Positions 1 through 9,068 are shown, numbered from the stretch's first letter. The stretch is DNA of 64,000 bases from Myxococcales bacterium (GCA_022563535.1 JADFNE010000002.1:62001-126000), one strand, 5' to 3'. The notes: a model not told the origin generated them from the letters alone. A program made the numbers and translations.

Positions 1-737
1 TCGATCGAGGAAAGATCGTTGAAGGTGAGCATACGCTTGCGGATCTCGCCGGCGATATCGGGATCTCGGGTGTCCACACCTTCGAGAATCGTTTGACCGT
101 CGCTCTTGGGGACGCCGTTGAGAATCTTCGCAGCGGCATCGGTACCCCCGAGCGGAGTCGGTGCGCCGAGTTCGCGATGAAACATGATCGCGATTTCTTC
201 TTCGAGCTTGAACACGACACCACTGTCCACGACTTCAAGCCCGGCGATCCGCAAGAGGACATCGGACTGAACTCCGTCCGGCAACTCCTTGATGATCTGC
301 GCACCGCGCTCCGAAGAAAGTTGGGCAAGAATCACCGCGATGGTCTGTGGGTGTTCATCCTTCAACTCGTTGGCGATGAAGTCGGAAGAATAGCCTCGTA
401 ACGTCCAGTCGATCCTCTTTTCATCACGTCCAAGCTTCTCTTTCAAGCGCTTGGCCCGCTCGCCCTCGAGGGTCTCAGAGATCAAGTTGAGCGCCCGTTC
501 GCGACCCCCGTGAATATTGAGTTCGTGATGGCCGATCGCATCGATAAATTCTTGCAACACCCGATCGAGAATGGTGGCGGCAATCTCGTCAAAGCGAGAA
601 ACCGAGGCGAGAATTCGCTCGACTTCGTGGTCCTCCATCTTCGCCAACAATTCGGCCACCCGATCCGGACCCATGGCCAGCATCAAGATCGCGGCCTTCT
701 CCGCACCGGTCAGCATTTCGAATTGAATGGCAGACAT
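1..737 (-). CDS. fliG: Flagellar motor switch protein FliG (3' end cut by window)
   Basis: FliG forms the upper ring of the cytoplasmic switch, joins the MS ring through its N-terminal domain and meets the stator through its C-terminal domain. About 245 codons are visible, covering the N-terminal and middle domains. They include the EHPQ motif of the middle domain and an LGG hinge-like segment before the C-terminal part. The torque-generating charged helix lies past the window edge. The ATG at 735-737 starts three bases after the fliF stop, so the two are translationally linked. It is too incomplete to appear as a closed frame but reads without interruption. Confidence 0.93.
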   Translation of the reverse strand, partial: MSAIQFEMLTGAEKAAILMLAMGPDRVAELLAKMEDHEVERILASVSRFDEIAATILDRVLQEFIDAIGHHELNIHGGRERALNLISETLEGERAKRLKEKLGRDEKRIDWTLRGYSSDFIANELKDEHPQTIAVILAQLSSERGAQIIKELPDGVQSDVLLRIAGLEVVDSGVVFKLEEEIAIMFHRELGAPTPLGGTDAAAKILNGVPKSDGQTILEGVDTRDPDIAGEIRKRMLTFNDLSSI

Positions 738-740
738 GCT

Positions 741-2366
741 CTATCCCGCCATCCAGCTTCGAATGGTCTTCACGCTGTCGTCGGCGCGCTTGGCCGCCAG
801 GGCGTCGACTCGTTCCTGCAACGTGAGTTCGCGTTGGGGCAGTTCTTCTTCTTGTTCGAGTTCCGCATCAACTTCGAGCTGTGCGGCCAGATTCCCGGCG
901 GTCGAGAGTCCGAGCAACTGCGGATTGCTCTCACCCTCGAGCACGGCCGCCAACGGCTGGACCATGAATTTTCCAAACAGAATCAGAGCGAGAAGTAGTC
1001 CTACGATATTGAGCACCGTGGTGATCAGTACAGTGACCTGGGGATCGAACCAACCGGGATCTTCTTCGATCGTAATCGTGTGGAATGGCGCGTTGATCAA
1101 GCTGAACTCATCCCCGCGCTCTTCCGAAAACCCAATGGCCGCCTTGGCGAGCAGCTCGAAGTGTTCCATTCGCTCTTTGTTCCAGGGCCGGAATCCGCCT
1201 TCGCTTTCTTGTGCTTCCTGACCCCCTTCTAGACCTTGGGGCGTGGTGGCTGCTGGGGGCATCCCATCGATCAGAACGGCGACCGATAGACGCTGGATGG
1301 TTCCCATGGGCAGAACCGTGTGGCTCACCAACTTGTTGATCTCGTAGTTGATCGTCGAGGTTCTGCGATTGGCAGCGCTCTCACGTCCTCCACCCCCAGT
1401 ATCCGGAGCAACGGCATCGGCAGCATTGGCACGAATACCCGCCACGCCTCCGGCGGCGGCCACGCTCCCATCTCTGGAATTGTCTTCGCTCAGACGCTCA
1501 CTGCGCACCACCTGGGAGTCGGGATCGAAGGTTTCTTCGGTCGTCTCGGTCTTGGTCCAATCGAGTTGGGCGTTGACTTGTGCGGAGACATTGCCAATTC
1601 CGATCGTGCGCTCGAGCAGAGAAATAATCTGCTTCTCGAGAGACGCTTCGATGCGCGCCTGCTGGGCCATCGCCCCATCAGGTGCGAGAGGACCTGGCGG
1701 GCCCGAGCCCATCGGTGCCAGCAGGCGACCGTGATTGTCCACCACGGTAACTCGCCCTGCTTCGAGTCCTTCGATGCTCGAGGCCACGAGATGAACGATT
1801 CCGTTTACCTGATCGGGCATCAAATCTCGCCCGGGCTTCAAACGAGTGATCACCGACGCGGTTACGTGCGAGGTTTTCTTCCGCAGGAACACCGATTTCT
1901 CGGGGATCGCGATCTGCACCCTGGCAGATTCGATGGAATCAATCTGCTCGATGCTGCGAGCGAGTTCACCCTGCATGGCCCGCTTGTAGTTGATCTTCTG
2001 GACGAAGTCCGTAACACCGAAGTTTCCCCTGTCAAAGATCTCAAAACCAACGCCGCTGCCCGCCGGCAGACCCCTTGCAGCGACGCGAATTCGCGCTTCG
2101 TGCACCAACGGCGTGGGGACCATGATCGCGGTTCCCCCCTCTTCCAGGCGATAGTCGATGTTTTCCGCGGCCAGGGCGTCGACCACCGCCGCCACTTCAC
2201 TGTCGCCCAGACCACGAAACAGCAGGCGATATTGTGAATTGGCGGCGCCGTTACTCATCCAGAAGAAGAACGCGAGCGAACCTGCGGCGGTGATCGCCAG
2301 GGTTATCTGTCGCGCCGGCGAAAGGTGCTTGAACTGGTCTGCAATTCCACTAAGCCAATTGGGCAA
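741..2366 (-). CDS. fliF: Flagellar MS-ring protein FliF
   Basis: FliF builds the MS ring in the inner membrane and is the base on which the switch and export gate assemble. The 541 residues have a membrane segment near residues 21-36, a long periplasmic region with the ring-building motifs, a second membrane segment at about 445-469, and a cytoplasmic tail. The tail ends in the VKTIRSWM-type motif that binds FliG. The start is TTG at 2364-2366, with an AGAGGA ribosome site seven bases upstream. It sits between fliE and fliG in the basal-body operon. Confidence 0.95.
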   Translation of the reverse strand: MPNWLSGIADQFKHLSPARQITLAITAAGSLAFFFWMSNGAANSQYRLLFRGLGDSEVAAVVDALAAENIDYRLEEGGTAIMVPTPLVHEARIRVAARGLPAGSGVGFEIFDRGNFGVTDFVQKINYKRAMQGELARSIEQIDSIESARVQIAIPEKSVFLRKKTSHVTASVITRLKPGRDLMPDQVNGIVHLVASSIEGLEAGRVTVVDNHGRLLAPMGSGPPGPLAPDGAMAQQARIEASLEKQIISLLERTIGIGNVSAQVNAQLDWTKTETTEETFDPDSQVVRSERLSEDNSRDGSVAAAGGVAGIRANAADAVAPDTGGGGRESAANRRTSTINYEINKLVSHTVLPMGTIQRLSVAVLIDGMPPAATTPQGLEGGQEAQESEGGFRPWNKERMEHFELLAKAAIGFSEERGDEFSLINAPFHTITIEEDPGWFDPQVTVLITTVLNIVGLLLALILFGKFMVQPLAAVLEGESNPQLLGLSTAGNLAAQLEVDAELEQEEELPQRELTLQERVDALAAKRADDSVKTIRSWMAG

Positions 2367-2404
2367 TGCTACGTCCTCTCAAGTGCTTCAGTTCTCTCGC
2401 GCAA

Positions 2405-2707
2405 TTACACTGCGCGGGTCAATTCCCGATAGGCTTCAAGAGCTCGGTTGCGTACTTCCAACAACATTCGCAGGGATATGTCGGCCTTGTTTACGGCAAG
2501 AACGGTCTCCACGATCCCGACCTCGTCCTTGGCAAACATTTCCGCCTTCTTGTCGGCGTTCAACTGCGCTTCGTTTGCTTGATCGAGAATGGATCGAACC
2601 ATCTCGCCAAAGACATCACCTGGCGTCTTCTCTTTCTCGATCTCCAGAGCCGGGGTCTGCATCTCGATCTTCGCTGGCGCGCTATCTCCGATACGAAACG
2701 TCTCCAT
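2405..2707 (-). CDS. fliE: Hook-basal body protein FliE
   Basis: FliE is the adapter between the MS ring and the rod. The protein is 100 residues, the usual length, with the family's C-terminal half (LAVNKADISLRMLLEVRN-like helix near residues 71-90). It begins with ATG two bases after the flgC stop and lies in the standard flgB-flgC-fliE-fliF-fliG order. Confidence 0.95.
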   Translation of the reverse strand: METFRIGDSAPAKIEMQTPALEIEKEKTPGDVFGEMVRSILDQANEAQLNADKKAEMFAKDEVGIVETVLAVNKADISLRMLLEVRNRALEAYRELTRAV

Positions 2708-2709
2708 GA

Positions 2710-3135
2710 CTATGCACCTACTCGCATGATGGCCTCGGACATCGCGCGAACCTTGTTGAACACCATCAGGTTTGCGTCGAAAGACCTGCTAGCCGACATC
2801 AAATTGGTCATCTCCTCGACAACATTTACCCTCGGGTATCTCACCAGGCCGTTCTCGTCAGCATCGGGATGGCCGGGTTCGATCCGCGTGATGAAGTCGC
2901 GATCATCTTCGAGAATGCGATCCACGCGAACGGCGCGAATTTCTCGCTGCAGGTGATTGGCGAATGGGCCGCCCAGGGCTTCCGAGCGAAACACGGGGTC
3001 TAGACGTCGGTACGGCCCGCCTGCGGCTGTGCGCGTGGTCTCCGCGTTGGCGAGATTCGATGCGGTCAGGGTGATCCGCATCCGTTGCGCCTCCAGTCCC
3101 GACGTCGCGATATCCATGATGTCTCCAAGCGACAT
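2710..3135 (-). CDS. flgC: Proximal rod protein FlgC
   Basis: FlgC is one of the proximal rod subunits, exported by the flagellar type III apparatus. The 141 residues carry the N-terminal rod/hook signature NLANAETT near residues 28-35 and a C-terminal heptad-like helix ending in a conserved region typical of axial proteins. It follows flgB with a 51-base gap and precedes fliE directly. Confidence 0.95.
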   Translation of the reverse strand: MSLGDIMDIATSGLEAQRMRITLTASNLANAETTRTAAGGPYRRLDPVFRSEALGGPFANHLQREIRAVRVDRILEDDRDFITRIEPGHPDADENGLVRYPRVNVVEEMTNLMSASRSFDANLMVFNKVRAMSEAIMRVGA

Positions 3136-3186
3136 ACTTCAACTCCTCAATTTCAATCCGTGTGAAAGGATCATTCTCGCTGTTGT

Positions 3187-3573
3187 TCATCCACCGGTGA
3201 CCGCGATCCGCGTGAGTGATGCCAGCCGCGCCAGAATCGACGCGCGACTGGTAAACGCTGCCGTGTTGCGATGGATCGCGATGACTTCGTCATCGAGCTT
3301 GACGCCATTACCGTCGGGCCGACTTCCCTTCGGACCGATCTCGAGGCGATGCCGGCTCCCGGGGTCCGAAGAGAGATCTCCGAAGTGTTTGGAGTCGGTC
3401 CGGTCCAGGTTCATCACGGCCTTGTCGAAGGTTTCCACAAACTTCAAGTCGCGCCTGCGGTACCCGGGTGTGTCTACATTGGCAAGATTGCCCGCGAGTA
3501 CCGCGGACCGAGCGAGCCGAAAGTGAATGGCATCTTCGAGCGCGCGAGCACTGCTTCCGTGGAGCAGGTCCAA
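3187..3573 (-). CDS. flgB: Proximal rod protein FlgB
   Basis: FlgB is a proximal rod subunit. The 128 residues carry the axial-protein signature NLANVDTPGYRRRD at about 31-44. The start is TTG at 3571-3573, backed by a strong GGAGG ribosome site nine bases upstream. It is the first gene of the basal-body operon, with a perfect sigma-54 promoter about 45 bases upstream. Confidence 0.93.
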   Translation of the reverse strand: MDLLHGSSARALEDAIHFRLARSAVLAGNLANVDTPGYRRRDLKFVETFDKAVMNLDRTDSKHFGDLSSDPGSRHRLEIGPKGSRPDGNGVKLDDEVIAIHRNTAAFTSRASILARLASLTRIAVTGG

Positions 3574-3616
3574 TTCTTCCTACCTCCTTGCATAGCGAAC
3601 GACATGGGTCGAGATA

Positions 3617-3631
3617 GCAAGGGGCGTGCCA
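3617..3631 (-). promoter_or_regulatory. Sigma-54 promoter of flgB operon
   Basis: On the minus strand this reads TGGCAC-GCCCC-TTGC, a perfect match to the -24/-12 consensus TGGCAY-N5-TTGC. The predicted transcript start is near 3605, giving a short leader to the flgB TTG at 3573. Confidence 0.88.
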
Positions 3632-3767
3632 GGGAAGAAGCAAACTCTGCGCTGTTCTAGGCGGACTAGATCGAGTCTCAGTGCAGCAGTTTTCGATTCG
3701 AATCGTTCAGGGATTGCAGGAGAGATTCAGGCTGAAAATGGAGGGGGGAAAATCTTCCGAGTAGCAA

Positions 3768-5072
3768 TCAAGCGAGCCCGTAGGCGCGAATTTTGTTGCG
3801 CAGGGTCCGAACATTGATTCCGAGCAGTTGGGAAGCATGAGTTCGATTACCGTTCGCTTCCCTAAGCGACCTTACGACCGCCTCCCGTTCGAGATCGCGT
3901 AGGTTCAAGAATCGCGGCTCTTCGCGCGACAACAGCGCAAGCTTACCGTTGCCGGATAGCAATCGTCCGAGATCAACCGATCGGCCGGGAAACAAGACGA
4001 CGGCCCGCCGCATCAAGTTGTCGACTTCTCGAATGTTCCCGCGAAATGGATGCTCGAGCAGCAGATTGAAGTCAGATTCGCTGAACTGTGGCGGCTCACA
4101 GCCGGATTCGCTCGCGTGCCGTTTCAAAAAGAACTGGGCCAGGAGTCGAATGTCACCCTTCCGATCGCGTAGAGCGGGAAGCGAGAGAACCACGACATCG
4201 AGTCGGTAAAACAGATCCTCTCGAAATCGACCTTGTGAGACTTCGTCGGCGAGATCCAGACGGCTCGTGGCGATGATGCGACAGTCGACGCAACGTCCGG
4301 TAGAAGCGCCCACAGCCATGACTTCACGTTCTTGAAGCAGACGCAAAAGTAGGGCCTGCACCGAAGATGAGGCCTCGTCAACACCATCGAGCAACAACGT
4401 GCCCCCGTCGGCCGAAGTGATCGAACCTTCGCGCGCCCCCGAGGCTTCGAGAAGCGCACCGCGTTCTCGGCCGAAGAGTTCTTCTTCCGCACAGGCGTCA
4501 GAGAGAGAAGCGCAATCAACCACAACCATTGGCCCGCGCTGTCGAGAACTCTGCCGATGAATCCGCCCGGCCAGCATTTTTTTGCCCGTACCACTCGCAC
4601 CTTGGATCAGAACGGTTGCGGTGCTAGTTGCCGCAGCTTCGGATTGCCGGAGCACATCTAGAACCACAGAGTCCTCTGTGACAAATTCGGGTTCACCAAG
4701 CATCGCCCGTCCCGGAGTCGCACCCGCGAGAACCGCCGACAGCGCATGCTCGAGAAAGTCGATTCGGAAGGGCTTTCGAAGATAGTCACGCGCGCCCTGT
4801 TTCATCGCTGCGACGGCAAGTTCGATGGATGGCGACGAACCCATCGCAAATACCACGGGTTTCGGTTCGGTCTGAGCGAGACGGCCCAGGCATTCGAGGT
4901 CTTCGGTGCTGTTGACATCCACCAATGCGGCGCGACAGGTGTGCTGACCGACCCGGGCTGCCAGTTCGGCGGGCTCGCCAATGGCATCGACTTCATAACC
5001 GGCGTTGCGCACTGCCCGTTCGAGATCCCGGCGCAGACCGGGAGAACGTTCATAGATCAGAACTCTTGGCAT
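3768..5072 (-). CDS. NtrC-like regulator with degenerate receiver and no GAFTGA
   Basis: The 434 residues are laid out as receiver (1-120), AAA+ domain (about 125-365) and Fis-type helix-turn-helix (about 395-434). Asp52 and Lys100 are kept in the receiver, but the usual acidic pair is Tyr7-Glu8. Walker A (GASGTGKK, 158-165) and the arginine pair (Arg283, Arg290) are present. The sigma-54 contact loop GAFTGA is GALLEA (205-210), and the Walker B acidic DE is DG (229-230). GAFTGA is needed for sigma-54 remodelling in this family, so the protein probably cannot open sigma-54 promoters alone. It could be a repressor, a DNA-binding partner or a hetero-oligomer subunit. It overlaps the upstream pseudokinase gene by 16 bases. 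Confidence 0.85.
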   Translation of the reverse strand: MPRVLIYERSPGLRRDLERAVRNAGYEVDAIGEPAELAARVGQHTCRAALVDVNSTEDLECLGRLAQTEPKPVVFAMGSSPSIELAVAAMKQGARDYLRKPFRIDFLEHALSAVLAGATPGRAMLGEPEFVTEDSVVLDVLRQSEAAATSTATVLIQGASGTGKKMLAGRIHRQSSRQRGPMVVVDCASLSDACAEEELFGRERGALLEASGAREGSITSADGGTLLLDGVDEASSSVQALLLRLLQEREVMAVGASTGRCVDCRIIATSRLDLADEVSQGRFREDLFYRLDVVVLSLPALRDRKGDIRLLAQFFLKRHASESGCEPPQFSESDFNLLLEHPFRGNIREVDNLMRRAVVLFPGRSVDLGRLLSGNGKLALLSREEPRFLNLRDLEREAVVRSLREANGNRTHASQLLGINVRTLRNKIRAYGLA

Positions 5073-5758
5073 GATGCTTCCTGCAGATTCGAGCTTGGAG
5101 CGTCCCGGCCTGGGACGACGAGACGCAGATCGCTCGAAAGCGTATCCATGGTCCCCGACAGCACACCGCCCGCTTCCAGTGCAGCGGCTTGAGAATGCTG
5201 AACCGCAGACTGCGCCGTCGCGATTTGCGTTTCGTTCAACGCCGTGGCACAGCGACAGAAGAGCGACACTTCAACGGCCTCTTCTTTTTGCGAAATTCCG
5301 AGCGTGAACTGGCCACCTTCTCCCGAAAGGACCAGCGCGAGATGGAGCAACTCGGTGCAAAAGCGCCGCACCTGTTCGGGGTTTCCGGTGACGACACCGC
5401 GGTCTGGCTCACGCCATTTCCATTCGATCCCGCACGCGGCCAGAGCCGGGGTAAAGCGGCGGCGCAACTTCGTCAATACCGGAGCGAGATCCAAATCGGT
5501 CTCGAGCGCGCATGGGGGGGGCACCAGCACGCGCAGCGTCCTCTCCACCAATCCATCGATCTCGGCCACGGCTTCGAAAACCAGCTCGGCGTATGCGCGC
5601 GCGTTCGGGGTGAGGGCTTCGCGGTACACCTGGCTGGCCGCCAATTCGATCTGGGCCAAAGGCGTGCGAATTTCGGCCGAAAGCGCCGCCGCGCGGGTTT
5701 CCGCTGGAAGGCTGACGGACGGCAGTATGAATTGGCTGCGATTGTCGTCGGGCGTCAT
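5057..5758 (-). CDS. Histidine-kinase-like protein without phospho-histidine
   Basis: The 233 residues begin with a DHp-like helix whose H-box reads LSAEIRTPL (residues 26-34), where kinases have LSHEIRTPL. Ala28, coded GCC, takes the place of the histidine. The rest resembles a shrunken ATPase domain with no clear N-box asparagine and no DxGxG or GxGxG loops. It is therefore a likely pseudokinase that keeps the dimerisation fold. It contains a C8 tract on the coding strand (window 5514-5521). It overlaps both neighbours and probably acts with the NtrC-like protein encoded just downstream. Confidence 0.8.
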   Translation of the reverse strand: MTPDDNRSQFILPSVSLPAETRAAALSAEIRTPLAQIELAASQVYREALTPNARAYAELVFEAVAEIDGLVERTLRVLVPPPCALETDLDLAPVLTKLRRRFTPALAACGIEWKWREPDRGVVTGNPEQVRRFCTELLHLALVLSGEGGQFTLGISQKEEAVEVSLFCRCATALNETQIATAQSAVQHSQAAALEAGGVLSGTMDTLSSDLRLVVPGRDAPSSNLQEASCQEF

Positions 5759-7812
5759 TGCACAGCTCCCAACTGATAGCGACTGGCCAAGCTCTCAGCC
5801 CTGGCTTCGTACTCGGCAAGTAGGGACCAGGGCCCCGACGCTTGTGATTCCGTTTCTGCATCCTGCGGTCGAGCGTCAGAAGAAATGTCCGTCGTCCAAT
5901 ACTGCGCCTCGTTTTTTCGGGCACCTTCGGGAAGATAGCGAGCGGCAATGGTGTACATCGCATTGGCCCGATCCGTCCGACCTTCACCTCGCAGGCGAGA
6001 GGCGGCAAGCATGGCCGCTTCTCCAAATGCCGAGGGTTCGGCCTCTCGTGCGGAATCTGCGATCGAATGGAGCGTGCGCTCCAGCAGTTTCAGGTCATCG
6101 GAATTTTTATGACGCTCGACCACCGTTGCGAACAGAAGCGCGAGTGAAACCACTTTCTCTTTCAGCTTGTTGTTCGGCAACAGCTCGCGAAGCAGTTCGC
6201 TCGCCGTCTCGTCGTGCTGAAGAGCAATTTCGGCCGCGGCGAGAATGGCCTTCCATTCGAGTATTCGATCGCCACCGTGTCGGATATTCACTTCGGCCGC
6301 GGCGCGTGCGAGTGAAACGTCTCCAACCGCCAGCGAAGCACGTGCCAGGGGAAGCGCCACGTCTCCGGCAACCTCCAGTCCTTGGCTCCGGGTCAATGAT
6401 CGATACAGTTCTATCGCCATCGCATGCAATTGCATGCGTTCGAAACAAACGCCGAGCGCGAGAAATGGCGAAATATCGCTCGTGTATCCGAGCAGGACGC
6501 CGTAGCGCCCTCCCAAGCGACGCACGAGTCGCCAACAGTCTTTGTCCTCGTCCGCTTCGAGCACACTGCGGGTCAACAGATGATCGAGATCTCGATCAAA
6601 ATGTCGAGCCAACACGGGGTCGGCTCCTTCGTAGGCGAGTCTCGTGATGGCAGCGATTCCCTCATCGAGATTTCCTTGCAGCACGAGTTCGTGAACGAGC
6701 GCCGCCAGGGCGTAGATCTGCACACCGCGATTCCGACTCGACGTCGCTGCGTGGAGTGTCACCAGCCGAGCGTCTGGGGAGGCCGAACTCACTCCGAGAT
6801 CGATCTGCCGCACCCGTGCGAGGTCTTCGATGGCATTATTCCCTTTGCGTCCCCACAATTTTCGCAAGCGTACACGGGCTTCTTTGGGGCGACCTTCGAG
6901 CACGTCGAGATCGGCGCGGCGTATTTCCATCAGGTCCCGGGCGTTTCGGTCCTGGACAGCCTCTCCGTAGCGATCGAGCCAGGTTTTGGCCGCCCCAAAA
7001 TCTCTGGAGTCGAGCGCCGCTTCCGATGCGCGAAGGGACCAGTCGGCCATCAGCGCGCCAAAAGCCGCACCATGAGGTAACAGGGTTTCGTATTCGAGTC
7101 GCACCGAGCGCGACTTGCCGGAATCGAAACTCAGATCTGTCAGACGCAGGCGCGCCGCCGCCGCCGTGCGCGGATTCTTGGACGATGCGAGTTCTCGATA
7201 GAGGATGTGCGCGTTGAACGGCTCCTTGCGCCGGTACAGGAGTTCGGCCCGATAGAACTTCACGCGTTCCAGGGAGAGGGGGTCGTCGCTCGATCCAGAA
7301 GACAGCCTGGCGATTCTGCTGAGCGCAGCGTTTGCTTCGGGCAGGAGTCTCAAAGCGATGTCGAGCCGCGCTGATTCGAGAAGTGCACAGACGAGGCGAT
7401 CGGTTTTTCGCTCATGTTTCGTAATCTGTTCAAGTTGCGCCCGCGCAACGAGTTGTTCATCGCGTCCACGGCCGCGCCGCGCCGCGAGAGTCGCCCGCAA
7501 CAGCGCAACATCCCGTTCGTGTTCCGCTGGATCTTGCATCGCAACGGTATCCGCGTAGGTGTCCAACAATTTCTTCGATTCTTCAAATTCTCCCGCCGCC
7601 ATCCCCTTATCGAAGTTTCCGAGTTGGAGGGAAAGACGCGCAGGAATGCAAAGCGGGACTGCTTCAAGTCGCGGGGGATCGAGCAAAGTCGAGCCCAGGA
7701 TCACATAAGGACTCACAGGAAGTTCCGACCGTTGCTCATTGCTGGCCGAGGCTATCGCCCCCGCGAGAGCCGCAAAGCCAACCAGCAATCCGATGAACAT
7801 GCTGCGCCTCAC
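5755..7812 (-). CDS. Exported helical-repeat (TPR-like) protein
   Basis: I do not recognise a named family. The 685 residues start with an N-terminal signal-type segment (about residues 4-24, ending in an Ala-Ser-Ala stretch). Many alpha-helical repeat units rich in Ala, Leu and Arg follow, resembling tetratricopeptide or Sel1-like solenoids. The start is GTG at 7810-7812, overlapping the PilZ gene stop as GTGA; an ATG at 7800 is possible. Its place in a sigma-54-driven operon suggests a periplasmic flagellar accessory or scaffold role, by inference only. Confidence 0.7.
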   Translation of the reverse strand: MRRSMFIGLLVGFAALAGAIASASNEQRSELPVSPYVILGSTLLDPPRLEAVPLCIPARLSLQLGNFDKGMAAGEFEESKKLLDTYADTVAMQDPAEHERDVALLRATLAARRGRGRDEQLVARAQLEQITKHERKTDRLVCALLESARLDIALRLLPEANAALSRIARLSSGSSDDPLSLERVKFYRAELLYRRKEPFNAHILYRELASSKNPRTAAAARLRLTDLSFDSGKSRSVRLEYETLLPHGAAFGALMADWSLRASEAALDSRDFGAAKTWLDRYGEAVQDRNARDLMEIRRADLDVLEGRPKEARVRLRKLWGRKGNNAIEDLARVRQIDLGVSSASPDARLVTLHAATSSRNRGVQIYALAALVHELVLQGNLDEGIAAITRLAYEGADPVLARHFDRDLDHLLTRSVLEADEDKDCWRLVRRLGGRYGVLLGYTSDISPFLALGVCFERMQLHAMAIELYRSLTRSQGLEVAGDVALPLARASLAVGDVSLARAAAEVNIRHGGDRILEWKAILAAAEIALQHDETASELLRELLPNNKLKEKVVSLALLFATVVERHKNSDDLKLLERTLHSIADSAREAEPSAFGEAAMLAASRLRGEGRTDRANAMYTIAARYLPEGARKNEAQYWTTDISSDARPQDAETESQASGPWSLLAEYEARAESLASRYQLGAVQ

Positions 7813-8381
7813 CGAAGGTCACTCCGATTCGCAGTCCGGTCTAGCATGAGCCGCTGGACCTCGTACGCGTGTCGAACGATCGCCTCTCGGTCGCGATTTC
7901 GGATCGAATGAAACACCAGCGCCACACCAGAACTCGCACCGACCGAACCCACTTCGTTTCCTAAGACGACCCGACCCAGCAGAATGAGTGTTCGACCGCA
8001 CTCCTCGGGCAGGTCGAGCTGAATTTTGACGAGATCTCCTACGCGATAGATTTCCGGCGCGTGCAGCCGAACACCCGACCCAGAAAGTTCGACCGCGCGC
8101 TTTTCCGTCTGCGACAAGGCGAGTTCCACATCGAATCCGGTTTGTTTCAATATGAGATCGAGCTTGTTTTCAATCCGGGTGAGCCTGGCTTCGAGAAGTT
8201 TGTCCGTCAGGGACACGCTTTCTGTACACGGAATCCCGAGTTCTCGGGTGAGTTCCTCCGCTTCCGCTTCGGTGAGCCATGTGAGTCGAATCGCAAGTCT
8301 GCTGGAAACGCGGAAAAAGTCGCGCCGGCATTCGCCATTGTAGGTATCGGTCTGAACCCCGGGGCTCGCAGCGAACGGCAT
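7809..8381 (-). CDS. PilZ-domain protein
   Basis: PilZ domains bind cyclic di-GMP and often tune flagellar motors. The 190-residue protein has the arginine motif RRDFFR (residues 19-24). About 75 residues later comes ELSGSG (98-103), in the place of the usual D/NxSxxG; Asp is Glu here. The ATG at 8379-8381 overlaps the upstream stop as TGATG, which sets the start. The roughly 60-residue helical insertion between the two motifs is unusual. It links the operon to the motile/sessile switch, by inference. Confidence 0.75.
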   Translation of the reverse strand: MPFAASPGVQTDTYNGECRRDFFRVSSRLAIRLTWLTEAEAEELTRELGIPCTESVSLTDKLLEARLTRIENKLDLILKQTGFDVELALSQTEKRAVELSGSGVRLHAPEIYRVGDLVKIQLDLPEECGRTLILLGRVVLGNEVGSVGASSGVALVFHSIRNRDREAIVRHAYEVQRLMLDRTANRSDLR

Positions 8382-8974
8382 CAGTGAAACTCCGCAAGAA
8401 CGTCCCGCATGGCGCGGTCCCATTCTTCGAGGCACGAATCGACCTCGTACTCGAGGAGGTCCGCGACATGAACCCAGTCTCCGTTGGTTTGACCTTCGAG
8501 AATCTGTTCGAGCCACCGGGTCAATTCACTCATCGGTTCGATCAGTGTTTGCGCGGCGCTTGGAATCACCGCAGCAACGCCAGAAACTGCCGCAACGAGC
8601 ACACCCAGGGAATCAGAGAGCTTCGCCATGATATTGTTGGCTTCTTCACTGTGTCCCGTGCGGAACAAATTCACGACTTGGTCCCCTGCGCGACGAACCG
8701 CTTCTACGTATTCACTGCTGTGCTGAAGGCTCGACAGTGCGATATCCATCGTCGGCCGCGACTCAACCTCGATGTTCTTGACGCCGTCGATCGAGATTTC
8801 TTCCAGAGAATTAAATGAGTCCTCGGGTAGATCGAGACCGTCAATTCGAATGCGCGTCAGCAGGTGTGGTTCATCTGTACCGCTTCCACCACAGCGCTCA
8901 ATTACCTCTCCGAGATTTTCACACTCAGTGCCGTCGAGAGCATGGGCTACTGCGTTGTGTACGACTCGAATCAT
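8381..8974 (-). CDS. Unknown protein leading the PilZ/pseudokinase operon
   Basis: I do not recognise the family. The 197 residues have an N-terminal half of alternating short strands (1-80) and a mainly helical C-terminal half ending in an acidic, Trp-containing segment, somewhat like FliS/FliT-type helical chaperones in character. The ATG at 8974 is chosen over an upstream one because GGAGGGAGT lies just before it. It is the first gene after the sigma-54 promoter at 9054-9068, so it is probably a flagellar-regulon protein. Confidence 0.7.
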   Translation of the reverse strand: MIRVVHNAVAHALDGTECENLGEVIERCGGSGTDEPHLLTRIRIDGLDLPEDSFNSLEEISIDGVKNIEVESRPTMDIALSSLQHSSEYVEAVRRAGDQVVNLFRTGHSEEANNIMAKLSDSLGVLVAAVSGVAAVIPSAAQTLIEPMSELTRWLEQILEGQTNGDWVHVADLLEYEVDSCLEEWDRAMRDVLAEFH

Positions 8975-9053
8975 GATGCAACTCCCTCCGAACTCCGCAC
9001 GATCTTCATAATCAATAGGCAAGCCAGATCCCGAGGACTCGTAGCCCTCTTGA

Positions 9054-9068
9054 GCAAGGCACGTGCCA
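9054..9068 (-). promoter_or_regulatory. Sigma-54 promoter of accessory operon
   Basis: On the minus strand this reads TGGCAC-GTGCC-TTGC, a perfect -24/-12 pair, with a leader of about 70 bases before the ATG at 8974. It places the PilZ/pseudokinase operon in the flagellar sigma-54 regulon. Confidence 0.87.

Noticed and set aside
1320-2237. Long plus-strand frame opposite fliF
   Set aside because: It is a shadow of the fliF coding strand; many such frames lie opposite genes here because of the high GC content.
6346-6360. GCGA-N5-GTGCCA, close to a minus-strand sigma-54 site
   Set aside because: It has a mismatch in the -12 box and lies deep inside a coding frame with no gene start nearby.
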